NCBI GenBank assembly: GCA_034698045.1
Contig: JAQGAU010001211.1
Span: 1-20,596 of the forward strand
Reading direction: 5' to 3'
DNA: 20,596 nt
Source: Paramacrobiotus richtersi
Lineage: Eukaryota; Tardigrada; Eutardigrada; Parachela; Macrobiotidae
Shown: positions 1 through 10,340 of the stretch, in pieces
Position numbering within the stretch: the first letter of the stretch is position 1
How the letters are laid out: the number at the start of each line of letters is the position of its first letter
Program-made: the position numbers and the translations under genes
Notes under the pieces: model-generated
What the model was told of the DNA's origin: nothing
The model's database searches: none
The model's input: the letters and a program-made list of their open reading frames with translations, nothing else

Positions 1-87
1 ATCTGCGCATCGCGCTCTTTCAAACGGTAGGAAGACCCTAGGAATCCGGAAGGCTAGTGCTGGCTAAGTTGGGTTGTGAGCTGTAAA

Positions 88-876
88 AGCAAAATTAGAT
101 CAATACACTGAATACAGTAACGAGTCAAGTATCAAAATGCGTTGGAACAAGTTTATGGAACTGAAACAGTCTGAACTCAAATGTTGAGTGATAGAAAAAT
201 CGAAACTTCGAAAGCAAAACACAAGTAGCACTGTCATTACGAAGTCTGCGAATACAATCACTACCACCCAGAGGGCGGGAGGCTACGCCGACGTATTCCT
301 GCGATTCCTACCTTTTATCAAATCCAACTAGTGGAGGGGCGCTGTCGTTAGAAGGCATTGTTCTCGGTGCCTCCATTCACGTACAGAAGAATCCCGTATT
401 CAACTATCGCGCTGCGAATAGGAAGGTACTGCAAACAGGAAACAACCATCCAAGCATTATTACCCCACGGTCAGTTGCAGCAGGGACGTTAATCAAACAC
501 ATTTCTTCCCCAATAATTGGATCAAAGGTCCTGACGGGTGTAATTCAGCGCCCTAAAAGGTTACATCTCACATTATCTACACAACAAACGTCGACGCCGA
601 TACCACTGCCACGTATTATTTTGAAAAACGTACCAGTTTCGAGCTCATATAATCTACTTTGGAATTTGTATTGCCGACATTTATTTGCGTGTAGAGCAGC
701 AGCGATGATCTGTCGCCGGCTGTAACCTACACTACACAGTTATTTCCCCACGACTGCGGATTTCATATGCCTCTTGTTCATTCCGGAGAAAGAACGTATT
801 CGAAATTTAACTTACAAACCCGTAGTCCGCAACGAATTACACTTGAACTTTCGTGGTAGTTTATGGCACTGTACTT
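88..876 (-). repeat. Leader block X, copy A (inverted relative to copy B at 5010-5770)
   Basis: About 790 bp that matches, in reverse orientation, the block directly upstream of the BTB-Kelch gene at 5771; by eye most positions agree. Read on the minus strand it runs from a CAACGAATTACACTTGAAC stretch (about 830) to a pyrimidine-rich splice-acceptor-like end (TTTTACAG, about 82-89). Copy A carries an extra stretch of about 20 bp near 150-165. It holds the GC-rich motif found in front of both BTB genes (267-283 here). The similarity stops at the acceptor-like AG: copy B continues into the BTB start codon, whereas positions 1-85 here do not resemble BTB coding sequence. A minus-strand frame open in copy B is broken here. 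Best read as non-coding leader or promoter DNA of a BTB gene that was rearranged or lies outside the window. Confidence 0.75.
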
Positions 877-1062
877 AAACTTTCATTGCTTCGGCTCATG
901 TGGTCATGGGCATTTTCTGCTTTGGGTTCGCGGTTTTGCACGACCCAAACAAAAGTGACAAGAGAAAGTGATAACTACACTATGTAACTAACGGTACTTA
1001 GAATGGTTCTGTAATGTAGCCCGCTCGTTAAATTTCCAATGAAATTAGCTACAAGCAACTCA

Positions 1063-1068
1063 TTTATT
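1063..1068 (-). promoter_or_regulatory. Poly(A) signal AATAAA of LRR gene 1
   Basis: A canonical AATAAA hexamer on the minus strand, 76 bp past the stop codon of LRR gene 1. The spacing is normal for an animal 3' UTR. Nothing else is recognisable between the stop codon (1144) and leader block X_A (876). Confidence 0.45.
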
Positions 1069-1143
1069 GGAGGTTCACAGTGATATAGTTCTACAAAACA
1101 AAAAGATGCTGTCGATGTATAAGCACTTCGGCGGTTTTGTTAA

Positions 1144-3562
1144 TCAAGTCAGAGTCAGCAAGAACTGTAGAAACTGATGGAAAGCATCTTGACAAGGTTT
1201 CGTGGGCACGTAATAATACTCCAATATCGTTTTTGTGGATCGTCTTGGATTGCCCTCAGATATAAACAAACGACCTTTCCCACAGACCGCTACAACTGCG
1301 TCCTGTATTGGCGGATCGGGCGTTTGTATTGTTGTTGTTTTCTGACTCAAGACATGATCGTGAATAGTGACAATCTTTTGACGACATTCAAACGTTTCAT
1401 CGCTGCGAATGGCAATTCCTGACGTGCTTATTGCAGAGATATTCGCCCATGGAAACGCAAACATTCCACCTGTGCAGTTCGCAGTTATAACTGATGTGCT
1501 CGCACATTTTCGTTTCGAACGCAGCCATTCATCCAACGAAAACTCTGGATCAGCTGGAACAATACTATTCTGTGACAAACTGTTTTCGACCATGTTTCCG
1601 TCGATGTATTCCAGGAACCGAGTGAATCTGGAGTAACAGCCAGGGTTTAAGTCGGTACGGAAAACCAGCTTCTTTGCATGAGATCTTTCGGGGTCAAGCG
1701 AGTTTATTTCCACACTTCCGTTGCGGCATATAATGTCGACCGTTCCAACTTGCCCTTGTGCAACATTCGTTGAGGCAATGTCGAAAAGTTCCATCGCCAT
1801 CATGTGCAGTTCGTACAGTTTTCGAGAGCAAAGGAAGGTCCCGTCGCTGCTGAAGATCACTGTTGTACCTTCTGCCTTAAGCAAATCGGATTCTGACAGA
1901 GTCAAGTGGCTAGCGTTGCAGTTAATCTGGAGCGGTTCAGGTTCGCTGCATATTGGTGCGAGTTCTTTACCGCTGATTTGCATGCTAGTAGTTCTTTCTC
2001 GTGAAATGTTAGTTGTTCGCCGAGTCGTTGGTCTGGGCGCCGTCGGTAAACCTGAAACAGGTCAGCATAAGAAACAAGCGAAAACTTGCTCTTACTGCTA
2101 CACTTCAGGCCTAGAAGTGTCGCAGTAAGAGCAAGTTACCGAGCAAAACCGAGCGCGAAACAAAGGCAAGTAAAGACATGCAGTATCGAAAGAAATGACA
2201 AAAAACAGACGTGTAGATACAAAGATCTGTATATACAATGTTTCCATAGCCTCATAAACGAGTTCTTGGTATACATTTTGAAGCACACTTTCTTATTCCT
2301 TACAGTGTCCAAACGTGTCGGTTATAGCGATCCCTTCTTCATTGTTCGCATAGTAACCCGATGTGAATCCGCACGAAAACCGGATTACCGGTATATCATG
2401 TGGTGATGCGCTGGTGAATTCTTCATCCAGCGCATAAAGTCTGCCACATCGCAGCAAGCACACCAAGCGCGACCGCTGTACAGACAAAAGGCATTGTCAT
2501 GGAAGTAAAATTTGCGCGGCTCAGCGGAAGGAGAGTCCAGGTGTCCGAGCGAGTCCAGCACCTCGAGAGGGATGAATTCCAGATTGTTGCTTTCCAAGTA
2601 TAGTGCCGTTAACTTTAGCTGAAAGTCAGTGCCACTGTGCTGCAGGGAGCGCAGTTTGGGCTCTTGTAAAGATAGATCCAATTCTACCTGCAAATGTGAA
2701 ATCGTGGAAATCTTTTAAGGGGCACCAAACTTCATAATAATTATGGCATTTTTTTATACGCCGGCACGCAACTTTCTGCTGACTCGCAGAGTACGCCGTA
2801 AGAAGTGCATTTCAACAATAAAGTTCTCTTGTACCCGATTCCGGTTATTGAACTACGGACAACAATCTATTATTTTTAAAAAACAATTAAGACATAAATC
2901 AAGACTTTCTTTATGCAGAGAATAAATTTAAAAGTGCATATCTTTAAATGCCTAAACCGCGCTATCCTGTTAATAATCCTTACGAGACTGTTTGCCAATG
3001 GTCGAAGAACATTCCAGTCCAGCTGCTGCAAACGGTTACCGCGGAGAAACAGAGTTCTCAGTACTGGGCTTCCTGATGGAGACAGACTCTCAAAGGCATC
3101 GATACTGATATCGTCGATATTATTCCCAGGGAGAAACAGGGCAACAAGATACTGAAACCCCGCAAGAAAATTTCGATCGATATAATAGATTTTGGAGTGG
3201 GCAACGGCCAACTTGGTGATCTGCTTGTTATTCCTCAGCAATCCACCCACCGAAAAATGGCTGCCATCCGCATTTTTAAATCCCCCCAACCAAACTTGAG
3301 GAAGCGTTGTTCGATACGGCAACGCCTGTACAACACTCTGAACGCTATCTAGCACATTACAATAATTACGTCTGTTATACATCGGACAGTCGATTGATAG
3401 ACTAGTAAGATCCGGTGGGATCAAATTAGTATCAAATGTACTCGAGATTTCGATATTGGCGCTATCACATTTTAAAAATTTATCCGTATTGTAAGAGCAT
3501 TTTGGGTGGGGTAGTTCAGATGCTGCCATCCCGGCTAGTATGGCAATGCCGAGAATTAACAT
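1144..3562 (-). pseudogene. LRR gene 1: secreted leucine-rich-repeat protein with duplicated five-Cys domain, one frameshift
   Basis: Three exons on the minus strand: 3562-2984, 2687-2304 and 2051-1144. Introns are 2983-2688 (GTAAGG..CAG) and 2303-2052 (GTAAGG..CAG). Exon 1 gives a signal peptide (MLILGIAILAGMAAS), an N-terminal Cys region and LRRs; the last LRR is completed across the splice as NSL/VELDLS. Exon 2 adds LRRs and an LRR C-terminal cap (C-x-C-C-x3-DFMRWMKN). Exon 3 gives a Thr/Arg-rich linker, then two copies of a five-cysteine domain. Intact length would be 623 aa. Compared with LRR gene 3, exon 2 lacks one base near 2420. Translation then hits a stop at about 2385, while the homologous residues continue in the next frame to the donor. 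Exon 2 is 384 bp, where splice phase needs 3n+1, which confirms a single missing base. All other splice sites and reading frames are intact, so this is either a young pseudogene or a base error in the assembly. Function unknown; extracellular binding is likely for the LRR part. Confidence 0.8.
2083..2137. repeat. Near-perfect 24-bp hairpin in intron 2 of LRR gene 1
   Basis: Left arm 2083-2106 and right arm 2114-2137 are complementary at 23 of 24 positions, with a 7-base loop (AGGCCTA). The arms begin AACTTGCTCTTACTGC and end with its complement. It lies inside the LRR1 intron, about 30 bp upstream of the exon 3 acceptor on the coding strand. It could be the remnant of a small foldback transposon or a structured intronic RNA. 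I see no copy in the corresponding intron of LRR gene 3. Confidence 0.8.
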
Positions 3563-4525
3563 GGCTATAAAAATAACAGTTTAAATCATTTACATAGAAG
3601 CGGTACTAAAAATAGCGACTGTTGCTTTATCGGCTGAGCCTACCATTACCAAATGTTAAAGAGGAAGTGCGAGTATTGTGCTTCGCCCAGGAAGTCGTCA
3701 TCACACATAATATCGTAGAGAAAATCACAAAGACTTGTACGATAGTTGAATTCCTTAGCTGCGAAAGAGAGAGAGAGCTGCACCTAACAAAACAGATTGA
3801 AGAGATTATCTCTTAGAGATAATGTCCGACAACAAACGCTGCGTACTTCTAGCGGCAGAATCGGAAACACATACAGATATACATATATATACAGATATAC
3901 TGTACTTACACATATCTGTAATATACAAGTATTTGTACATAAATCAGACATTTTCGGCAGAGCAAACTGTTTGCTCATGCGTTGTCCGACGCCACAGGTG
4001 GGGCATAAAAAGCAGTTGCTGAGTATTTTATCGACACTACGGTATCGGGTGGACAATGCAGGTTGCACCGATCTAGCTATAAAACAGCCACTTGCGGTGT
4101 TCCAAAGCCTGGTTACTGCAAACGTTGTTGTGGCATAAGTGCATTATTTGTAAAGTGACATAATTTGGAGCTTGTCATTCAATAATTTCGACGCACAAAA
4201 CTTATAAAGCCACATCCACCAGAAACATATTCAGTCATGAAAAACACTGCATTTGTATAACACGACGAAGACTTATAAAAAATGAACACTTAAAATTAAT
4301 ACAATAATGAAAATCTGTTTATGGAATTCTGTGGATGCGGAGCCGACAAACAAACCATTTACTAACAGGCAAAGAAAACAACAGAAAACAATTCCAAGCG
4401 TTAACAGCCTAGGTTTTGCATGATGCTATACGTGGTCACTTTCGCATCCTGACAATATGAGCGGTACTACACAGCGCCGGAGAAAACCATTAGGGACAGT
4501 TTCTGTCTTTATGTAAGTAGCTTCA
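3563..4525 (-). promoter_or_regulatory. Upstream region of LRR gene 1 / Kelch-LRR spacer
   Basis: There is no believable gene here. Read on the minus strand, the segment aligns in patches with the spacer between the Kelch exon and LRR2 (7967-8974), and part of it (about 4140-4260) with 9690-9800, where both carry GTCGAAATTATTGAATGA. The block at about 3650-3760 (GACTTCCTGGGCGAAGCACA) matches the block upstream of LRR2. An AG lies exactly two bases before the LRR1 ATG (TTTTTATAG, CC, ATG). A TATATA/ACAGATAT-rich stretch lies at 3871-3925, and a 19-bp palindrome (ATTATCTCTTAGAGATAAT) at 3805-3823, the latter absent from the LRR2 counterpart. Confidence 0.55.
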
Positions 4526-4990
4526 AAACATGGTCCAGGTATTCAGCGTCGTATCGTACGCCTCAGACCAGCGCGCATTTTGGGAAAACCTGTTTTCCAT
4601 TGATATCCACCGCTGTTTCCGTTTTCCCACCCGATACAACGATACGACCATAGTGAGTCTTGATGCAATGTCCAATTCGCGGAGCATTCAAGTCGGCAGT
4701 CCACTCCCATTCCGCGTCACGGACATTCACACCATCGTTCAGACAACGCAGATCCAGACGGTAGCCACGATGCGCATTATGATAAGCGGCTTTTCCCGGC
4801 AGATACAGCTGGCTCTCCGTTCCCCCGATGACGTACAGAAAGTTGCCATCATCGCAGTGTCTCGTCGGGGTTGCGGTAACCTGGTAAAGTAGTTCCATGG
4901 TTCGCTGACGTTAATCCACCTATCGGTTACGGTGTCGGAGAAGGCAACTGTGTTGTTCAGGTCGTAAAAAACGCATCATCCGCCGTCCGT
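4526..4990 (-). pseudogene. Broken Kelch exon (copy of exon 4 of the BTB-Kelch gene)
   Basis: Read on the minus strand, this matches the last coding exon of the BTB-Kelch gene at 7417-7966. It contains FLYVIGG, the RGYRLDLRCL stretch and THYGRIVVSGGKTE, the hallmarks of two Kelch blades. It is damaged. The start of the exon is missing, because the similarity begins inside it near 4990, at the boundary with leader block X_B. A 7-bp deletion near 4847 shifts the frame, a codon is missing in the DG-VNV stretch, and a 1-bp insertion near 4582 ends the frame at KCALV before the YDTTLNTW repeat end. There is no BTB part on either side. It is a truncated relic left by inversion or unequal exchange. 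Confidence 0.8.
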
Positions 4991-5009
4991 AGCAATGACG
5001 TTTTCTAAC

Positions 5010-5770
5010 AGTGCTGTAAACTACCACGAAAGTTCAATGTTCAAGTGTAATTCGTTGCGGACAACGGGTTTGTAAGTTTGATTTCGAATACATTCTTTCT
5101 CCGGTATGAGCTGGAGGCATATGAAATCCGCAGTCGTGGGGAAATAATTGTGTAGCGTAGGTTACTTCAGGCGACAGAGCATCGCTGCTGCCCTACACGC
5201 AATTAAATGTCGGCAATACAAGTTCCAAAGTAGACTATATGAGCCCGAAACTGGTACGTTTTTCGAAATAATACGTGGCAGTGGTATCGGCGAAGGCGTT
5301 TGTTGTGTAGATAATGTGAGATGTAACCTTTTAGGGCGCTGAATTACACCCGTCAGGACCTTTGATCCAATTACTGGTGTCTGATTAACGTCCTTGCTGC
5401 AACTAACCGTGGGGTAATAATGCCTGAATGGTTGTTTCCGGTTTGCAGTATCTTCGGATTCGCAGTGCGATAGTTCAATACGGGATTCTTCTGTACGTGA
5501 ATGGAGGCACCGAGAACAATGCCTTCTAACGACAGCGCTGTCCACTAGCTGGATTTGATAAAAGTCGCATGTAGGAATCGCAGGAATACGTCTGCGTAGC
5601 CTCCCGCCCTCGGGGTGGTAGTTACCGTATTCGCAGACTTCGTAATGACAGTGCTCCTTGTGTTTTGCTTTCGAAGTTTCGATCTTTCTATCACTCAACA
5701 TTTAAGTTTCAGACTGTTTCGCATTTTGATTCTTGACTCGTTACTGTATTGATATAATTTTGTTTCAGAC
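5010..5770 (+). promoter_or_regulatory. Leader block X, copy B: promoter/5' non-coding region of the BTB-Kelch gene
   Basis: About 760 bp directly upstream of the BTB-Kelch start, matching copy A (88-876) in inverted orientation. It carries the GC-rich motif GCCTCCCGCCCTCGGGG at 5599-5615 and ends in a good splice acceptor (ATTTTGTTTCAG) whose AG is two bases before the ATG at 5771. This suggests a 5' UTR intron or a trans-splice site. A minus-strand frame of 179 codons (5701-5162) is open here but interrupted by TAG at codon 16 in copy A. A short plus-strand frame (about 5148-5342, no ATG) stays open in both copies and ends CCVDNVRCNLLGR. Neither resembles a known protein, so I treat the block as non-coding. 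Confidence 0.55.
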
Positions 5771-7966
5771 ATGGAGGGACTCACTGTAAGTATCGAGCAG
5801 TATCAGGAAAGCGTTTCTACCGCCCGAAAAATCTCTGTAATTTGCTCGCAAGATATTGCAATCATAAAATCGGATTCATCGCACTGTTCGGAATTGTTGC
5901 AGAAAGATGGGCCAGGAAAGAAAGAGCCTTCATGTCAGAAACCAGACATCAGTGCAGACGAAGTGGAGATATCCATCGGGAAGACTGTGTTTGTGGCTGA
6001 AAAACAACGACTCATCGACAGTTCCCCGTATTTTGCGTCGCTGCTTCGCTTTCACGCCAACGGCAGTTTGGATGCGGTATCCATGGTCCCTCCCGAAGGC
6101 GTGCAAATGGAACCTTTCCTGGCTGTCCTATTCAGTCTGTGCAATGGGAGTTCTAAAGTGGAGATCAGTTCCAACAATGTGTGGGACATTATTGTTCTGT
6201 CCAGATATTTCCAGCTCGGGCAGCTCGAGGAAGATTGTTCAACTGCGCTCGTGAAAATGCTGCCCGCACTGGGGATGGACGAACTGTGTCGCTTATGGCG
6301 CAAAGGGAATCAGTATGCGTTTGGCAAGGTTGCGAGCGTGGCTTTGGTGGGGATTTCACACAAAATGGAAAGTGCCAGCCAGTGTCGCGAATTTCTGGAT
6401 TTCACTGTTGAAGAGCTGGTTGCGTTAATGTCGGATGACGGGTTTTTGCCATTAGTGGAAAAGGACGTTTGTGTGGTGCGTATGTTTTAAACCGCGAGAA
6501 AAATGCTGTTCATAATGATGTGATTAGGATAATTCTGTTAAAAGGCATTTGGTGATTTCCAGCTTGTTTTCATAATTCAGCCGAGCACATTCTGTGTGAA
6601 CCCGTGCCTATATTACTCCAAAAATATTTTGGTTATGTTTTCGATTTTTGCATATTATAGTGTACAGATTTTGAAAATCTTTTTAGGCGGTCAACGCTTG
6701 GTGTGAGCAAGACCCAGAAAATCGCAAGAAACCGGAAGTTTTGCGTCAGATTCTTTCCGAAGTAATGTGGGATGATTTTGCTGAGCATCTGTTCACCGGA
6801 TGTGAGAAACCTTTTGAAATGCCGAAAAGAGCCCTGATAGCAGTCACGAAGGAAAGTTGCGAGATTAACAGTAAGGAATGCATTTTTGGTTGTGTGACTC
6901 TTCCGTAATGTTGTTCTTCTTACGCGACACTTCCGCAGGTCGTAAGATACTCGAAACGGTCCACTGCAAGAACGGCATCGTTGTTGGGGACTACGTTCAT
7001 GTTGTACAAGGGCCCGCGCATAATCGGAGGTTTCTCCGGATTAACTGGAAAAATCGGGAACGTAAAGAGTTCAACGCTCCTGATACGCACTGTGAGGTTT
7101 CTGACGAATATGAGCACCCAGCACAGTAAGTGAAGCCTTCCGGTTGTCGAATATATCGAGTCACTGTATGCTGTCACTTGCATATAGCAGAAAAAGTGGC
7201 CAATAGTACTAGGCTAACAATATAAAGCACTTATGATAAAAAATGTATTTATTAGTTTGAAATTGAAGTATGAACTAATTTGAAATTTTTTCGGTTGAGC
7301 AGAAAGATGCTGTTTTAGTGGCATTTAATGTTAATATCTGAACCATATCGTTTCGTCATAAGTAGCTCTGGAATTACTTCCGCTTCGAACAACTTATTAA
7401 ATTTCGGCAATGTTAGGTTTCGCCATTGCCTCGTACAGTTCGCGGGCCGTGAGTACATTGGATGCTTGATCTCCTACTGCATGGAGATGACGGACGGATA
7501 CGTGTTTCAACTGAACAACACCATTGCCTTCTCCGACACCGTAACCGATAGATGGAATCACGTCAGCGAACCATGGAACTACTTTCCCAGATTATCGCAG
7601 CCCCGACGAGATGCTGCGATGATTCAGTGTGGCGACTTCCTGTATGTCATCGGGGGAATGGAGATCCAGTTCTTTCTGCCGGGAAAAAACGCTTACCCTA
7701 ACGCTCATCGTGGCTACCGGCTGGATTTGCGTTGTCTGACCGACGGTGCTGTGAATGTCCATAATGCGGAATGGGAACGGATTGCCGACTTGAACGCTCC
7801 GCGAACTGGACATTGCATCAAGATTCACTATGGCCGTATCATTGTATCGGGTGGCAAAACGGAAACAACGGTGGATAGGAATGGAAAGAATGTGTTCGAA
7901 GATGCACGCTGGTCTGAGGCGTACGATACGACACTGAATACCTGGACGATGTTTGACGCTACGTAA
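5771..7966 (+). CDS. BTB-BACK-Kelch protein (KLHL-like), complete
   Basis: Four exons: 5771-6475, 6687-6870, 6939-7125 and 7417-7966. The introns are 211, 68 and 291 bp with GT..AG ends and consistent phases, giving 541 aa. The BTB domain is at about residues 62-163 (DEVEISIGKTVFVAEKQ, DSSPYFASLL, VWDIIVLSRYFQLGQLEEDC). BACK runs from about 170 to 275 across the first splice (FTVEELVALMSDD, then AVNAWCEQDPENRKKPEVL). The Kelch part is exons 3-4, with blades marked FLYVIGG and YGRIIVSGGKTE. Family knowledge: such proteins usually act as CUL3 ubiquitin-ligase substrate adaptors in the cytoplasm. The Kelch part is short: about four recognisable blades instead of six, so the propeller may be incomplete. 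It ends ..MFDAT-stop, where the paralogue reads on nine residues; that TAA sits in a donor-like ACGTAAGG, so further exons are possible but none is visible. A GTAAGT at codons 6-7 could also act as a donor, giving a 15-nt first exon spliced to codon 45. Confidence 0.85.
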
Positions 7967-8974
7967 GGAGAGAAACTGTTCTGATGGGTATCTCCTGTTC
8001 AGTTATTTTTAGTTTGTAATTCTGCTCACGATGCGAGACCGAGCATAGCGCGAAAACTATTCTGATAATTGTCTTGCGTAGTTTCTCTTTCACTTGTTCA
8101 TCCGCCGAATAGTTTGTTTGTCGGCACTGCATCCATGATCCAACTAATTCCTCGGACAGATTTTCGTTAAATTTTCATGTATGTACGTTTTCATCGTGTC
8201 ATGTGTTTATTCATGACGGAATGTGTTTTTTCGTGGCTGTTGATTGGGTTCATGTGGGGCTGTACATCAATTTTGGTAACCACACAAATACAGTTTGTTA
8301 ACAACAATTTAACAACAGAGTTGCCAACACAACTACGTGCGCCTCGTTTACCATCGGTCACAAAGGTGGCAAACGTAACTAAATAACGTTCGCAGTAGCT
8401 AGGTTCTGGACCACTGAATGGGATGCAGCATGCTTTTTATTGCTAGATCATGAAAACCTACATTGCCTAATTATTACCGTACTGCTAATGAAATGACATA
8501 ACAGCAACTGCTCCATCTTGAAACTTGTGACATCGGACAACGCAGGAGTAAAAAAATTTGCTTTGCCGAAATTTCTTGATTTATGTTCAGATACAATACG
8601 TATACTTGTATGTCCAAATTCTGGAGCTGTACGCAACGTTTAAACAGGGTACTATTTGGGCTAGTCCACATTACGGATTTGTCGAACATTATCTTTTCAA
8701 GCTGTTTTGTTAGGAGCGGCTCTTTCGCAGCCAGCATGGCTGAAAAGGAATGCAGTTATCGTATCAACCTTTCCAAATGCGTTCAACGATAGTCTGTGCG
8801 ATAGCGACTTCCTGGGCGAAGCACAATGCTCTCGCTTCCTCTATGACAGCTTGCAATGGGAATCTCGGCCGATAAAGTAAGTAACAGCCACTACGATAAA
8901 AAAGTGTAGTAGGTTAGCTGTTTGTCGGTGGGATAACGATTCTAAATAAATAATTTACACTTGCTTTAATAACT
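7967..8974 (+). promoter_or_regulatory. Kelch-LRR2 spacer and LRR2 upstream region
   Basis: I see no gene here. Patches match the other spacers: GTTTGTTTGTCGGC..GCATCCA (about 8113-8135) also occurs upstream of LRR1 and, weaker, at about 18250. The segment 8480-8740 matches the LRR1 upstream region (minus strand, about 3780-4020). The block 8752-8842 (TTATCGTATCAACCTTTCC, ACGATAG, GACTTCCTGGGCGAAGCACA) recurs before LRR1 and, in part, before LRR3 and LRR4. A CCGATAAAGTAAGT at about 8870-8885 looks like a splice donor and could close a 5' non-coding exon. Unlike its sisters, LRR2 has AA rather than AG two bases before its ATG. Confidence 0.5.
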
Positions 8975-9658
8975 ATGTTAGTTCTCGGCATTGCCATACT
9001 AGCCGGGATGGCAGCATGTAAACTGCCCCATCCCAAATGCTCCTACAATACCGAAAAATTCTTAAAGTGTGATAGCGCCAATATCGAAATCTCGAGTACA
9101 TTTGATACTAATTTGCTCCCACCGGAACTCACTAGTCTATCGATCGACTTTCCGAAGTCAAACGGGCGTACTTATTGTAATGTGCTAGATAGCGTTCAAA
9201 GTGTTGTACATGCGTTGCCGTACCGATCATCGCTTTCCCAGGTGTGGTTGGGGGGATTTAAAAATGCGGATGGCAGCCAGTTTTCGGTGAGCGGATTGCT
9301 GAGGAATAACAAGCATATCACGAAGCTAGCCGTTGCCCACTCCAAAATTTATTATATCGATCGGAATTTCCTTGCCGGATTTCAGTCTCTGGTTGCGCTG
9401 TTTCTCCCTGGGAATAACATCGATGATATCAGTATCGATGCTTTTGAAAGCCTCTCTCCAGCAGGACGGCCGGTACTAAGAACCCTGTTTCTTCGCGGTA
9501 ACCGTTTGCAGCAGCTGGACTGGAATGTTCTTCGACCATTGGCAAACAGTCTCGTATTGAGTATTTCTATTCTTTCCCTGCATAACGAAGGGTCACGTCA
9601 TGTGTCAGTTGTTTTAGAAAACAAAAAGAGATCGGCAGTGCAACAAAGTTTTATGTAA
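8975..9658 (+). pseudogene. LRR gene 2: orphan first exon of the secreted LRR family
   Basis: An intact exon 1 homologue (8975-9553, 193 codons, same length as LRR1 exon 1 and very similar). It has a signal peptide (MLVLGIAILAGMAAC), the N-terminal Cys region and LRRs through FLRGNRLQQLDWNVLRPLANSL. The usual donor GTAAGG is here GTATTGAG. Reading through gives 34 unrelated residues and a stop at 9656-9658, for 227 aa. No copies of exons 2 or 3 lie between here and the next LRR exon 1 at 11392. The sequence instead turns into spacer-like DNA by about 9690. The AG that precedes the ATG in the sister genes is also lost. The likely cause is a deletion that fused this exon to another module's spacer. 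It could still encode a short secreted LRR protein or serve as an alternative first exon for LRR3's exons 2-3. Confidence 0.75.
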
Positions 9659-10184
9659 GTGTTCAGTTAAGTTGTCATCATTTCTTGTAATTCTCAGTGT
9701 TCATTCATGACTGAATCTGTTTTTTGGCTTATTGTAGCTTTCGTATTTCCGTGTCGAAATTATTGAATGAAGAGCCCCAAATTTATATCCTTCAGCACAC
9801 GTGACTGCTAAGCAATCACTAGTTTATGCTATAAATCGTAAGCAGATTATTATTGCAATAAGTAGTAAATCGGTATTCAGAACACGGTCAAAAGCAATAA
9901 CTCTACAGGAGTTATCAAATCAATATTCGCGAGTTTAGTGGCAAACTAGTACTGGCACAAGTCCGGCTGGATTGATAGCAGACAATATTCCGAACAAACA
10001 TCAACAATTCATCTGAAAAATATAACATCTTAAGTAAGCCACGCTGTGACTGATACATAGCTATATGTATGTATGCTTCTGCCGTCCAGAACCGGCGTTG
10101 AATGGGGTAAAACATCAGTGAGGTAGGCAACCGGAAGTTGATATGATGGACGAAATGTGGTTCCAGATCCAGACTGTTTTTACG

Positions 10185-10340
10185 CTGCCTGCGATAGCCG
10201 TAACGGACAAGGTTCGGACAAGCAAAGCAATACAGATTATGGTCGGCAGAAGCGGAAAACAGACAAAATCAAACTTAAGAAGTCATCAGCCTAGAAAGTG
10301 TTTTGGTAGGTTTCGCTGGGCGGAACCTAAAACCCTACGA
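10185..10340 (+). repeat. Direct repeat R, copy 1
   Basis: About 156 bp repeated at 11001-11158 with roughly 90 percent identity. Both copies contain GCGATAGCCGTAACGGA, AGCAATACAGATTATGG and GGTTTCGCTGGGCGGAACC. The two copies are 816 bp apart upstream of LRR gene 3. There are no terminal inverted repeats and no coding capacity. It shares a faint TCGGACAA..GC pattern with the LRR1 and LRR2 upstream regions, so it may be a duplicated piece of old promoter DNA. Confidence 0.75.

Noticed and set aside
1177..2128. Plus-strand frames over the LRR1 region
   Set aside because: They are antisense to exon 3 of LRR1, which has a clear paralogue and matching splice sites.
2876..2983. Extension of LRR1 exon 1 past the donor (open to 2876)
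   Set aside because: The read-through is hydrophobic, unrelated sequence that differs in every paralogue, and the GTAAGG donor joins in phase to exon 2, completing an LRR.
5162..5701. 179-codon minus-strand open frame upstream of the BTB gene
   Set aside because: The duplicated copy (88-876) has TAG at codon 16 and further damage. There is no recognisable domain, and the stretch is better explained as a non-coding leader.
7592..7828. Minus-strand open frame opposite the Kelch exon (also similar ones at 4530-4892 and 17781-18014)
   Set aside because: They are the antisense shadow of the Kelch coding sequence; their mutual similarity only reflects the sense-strand homology.
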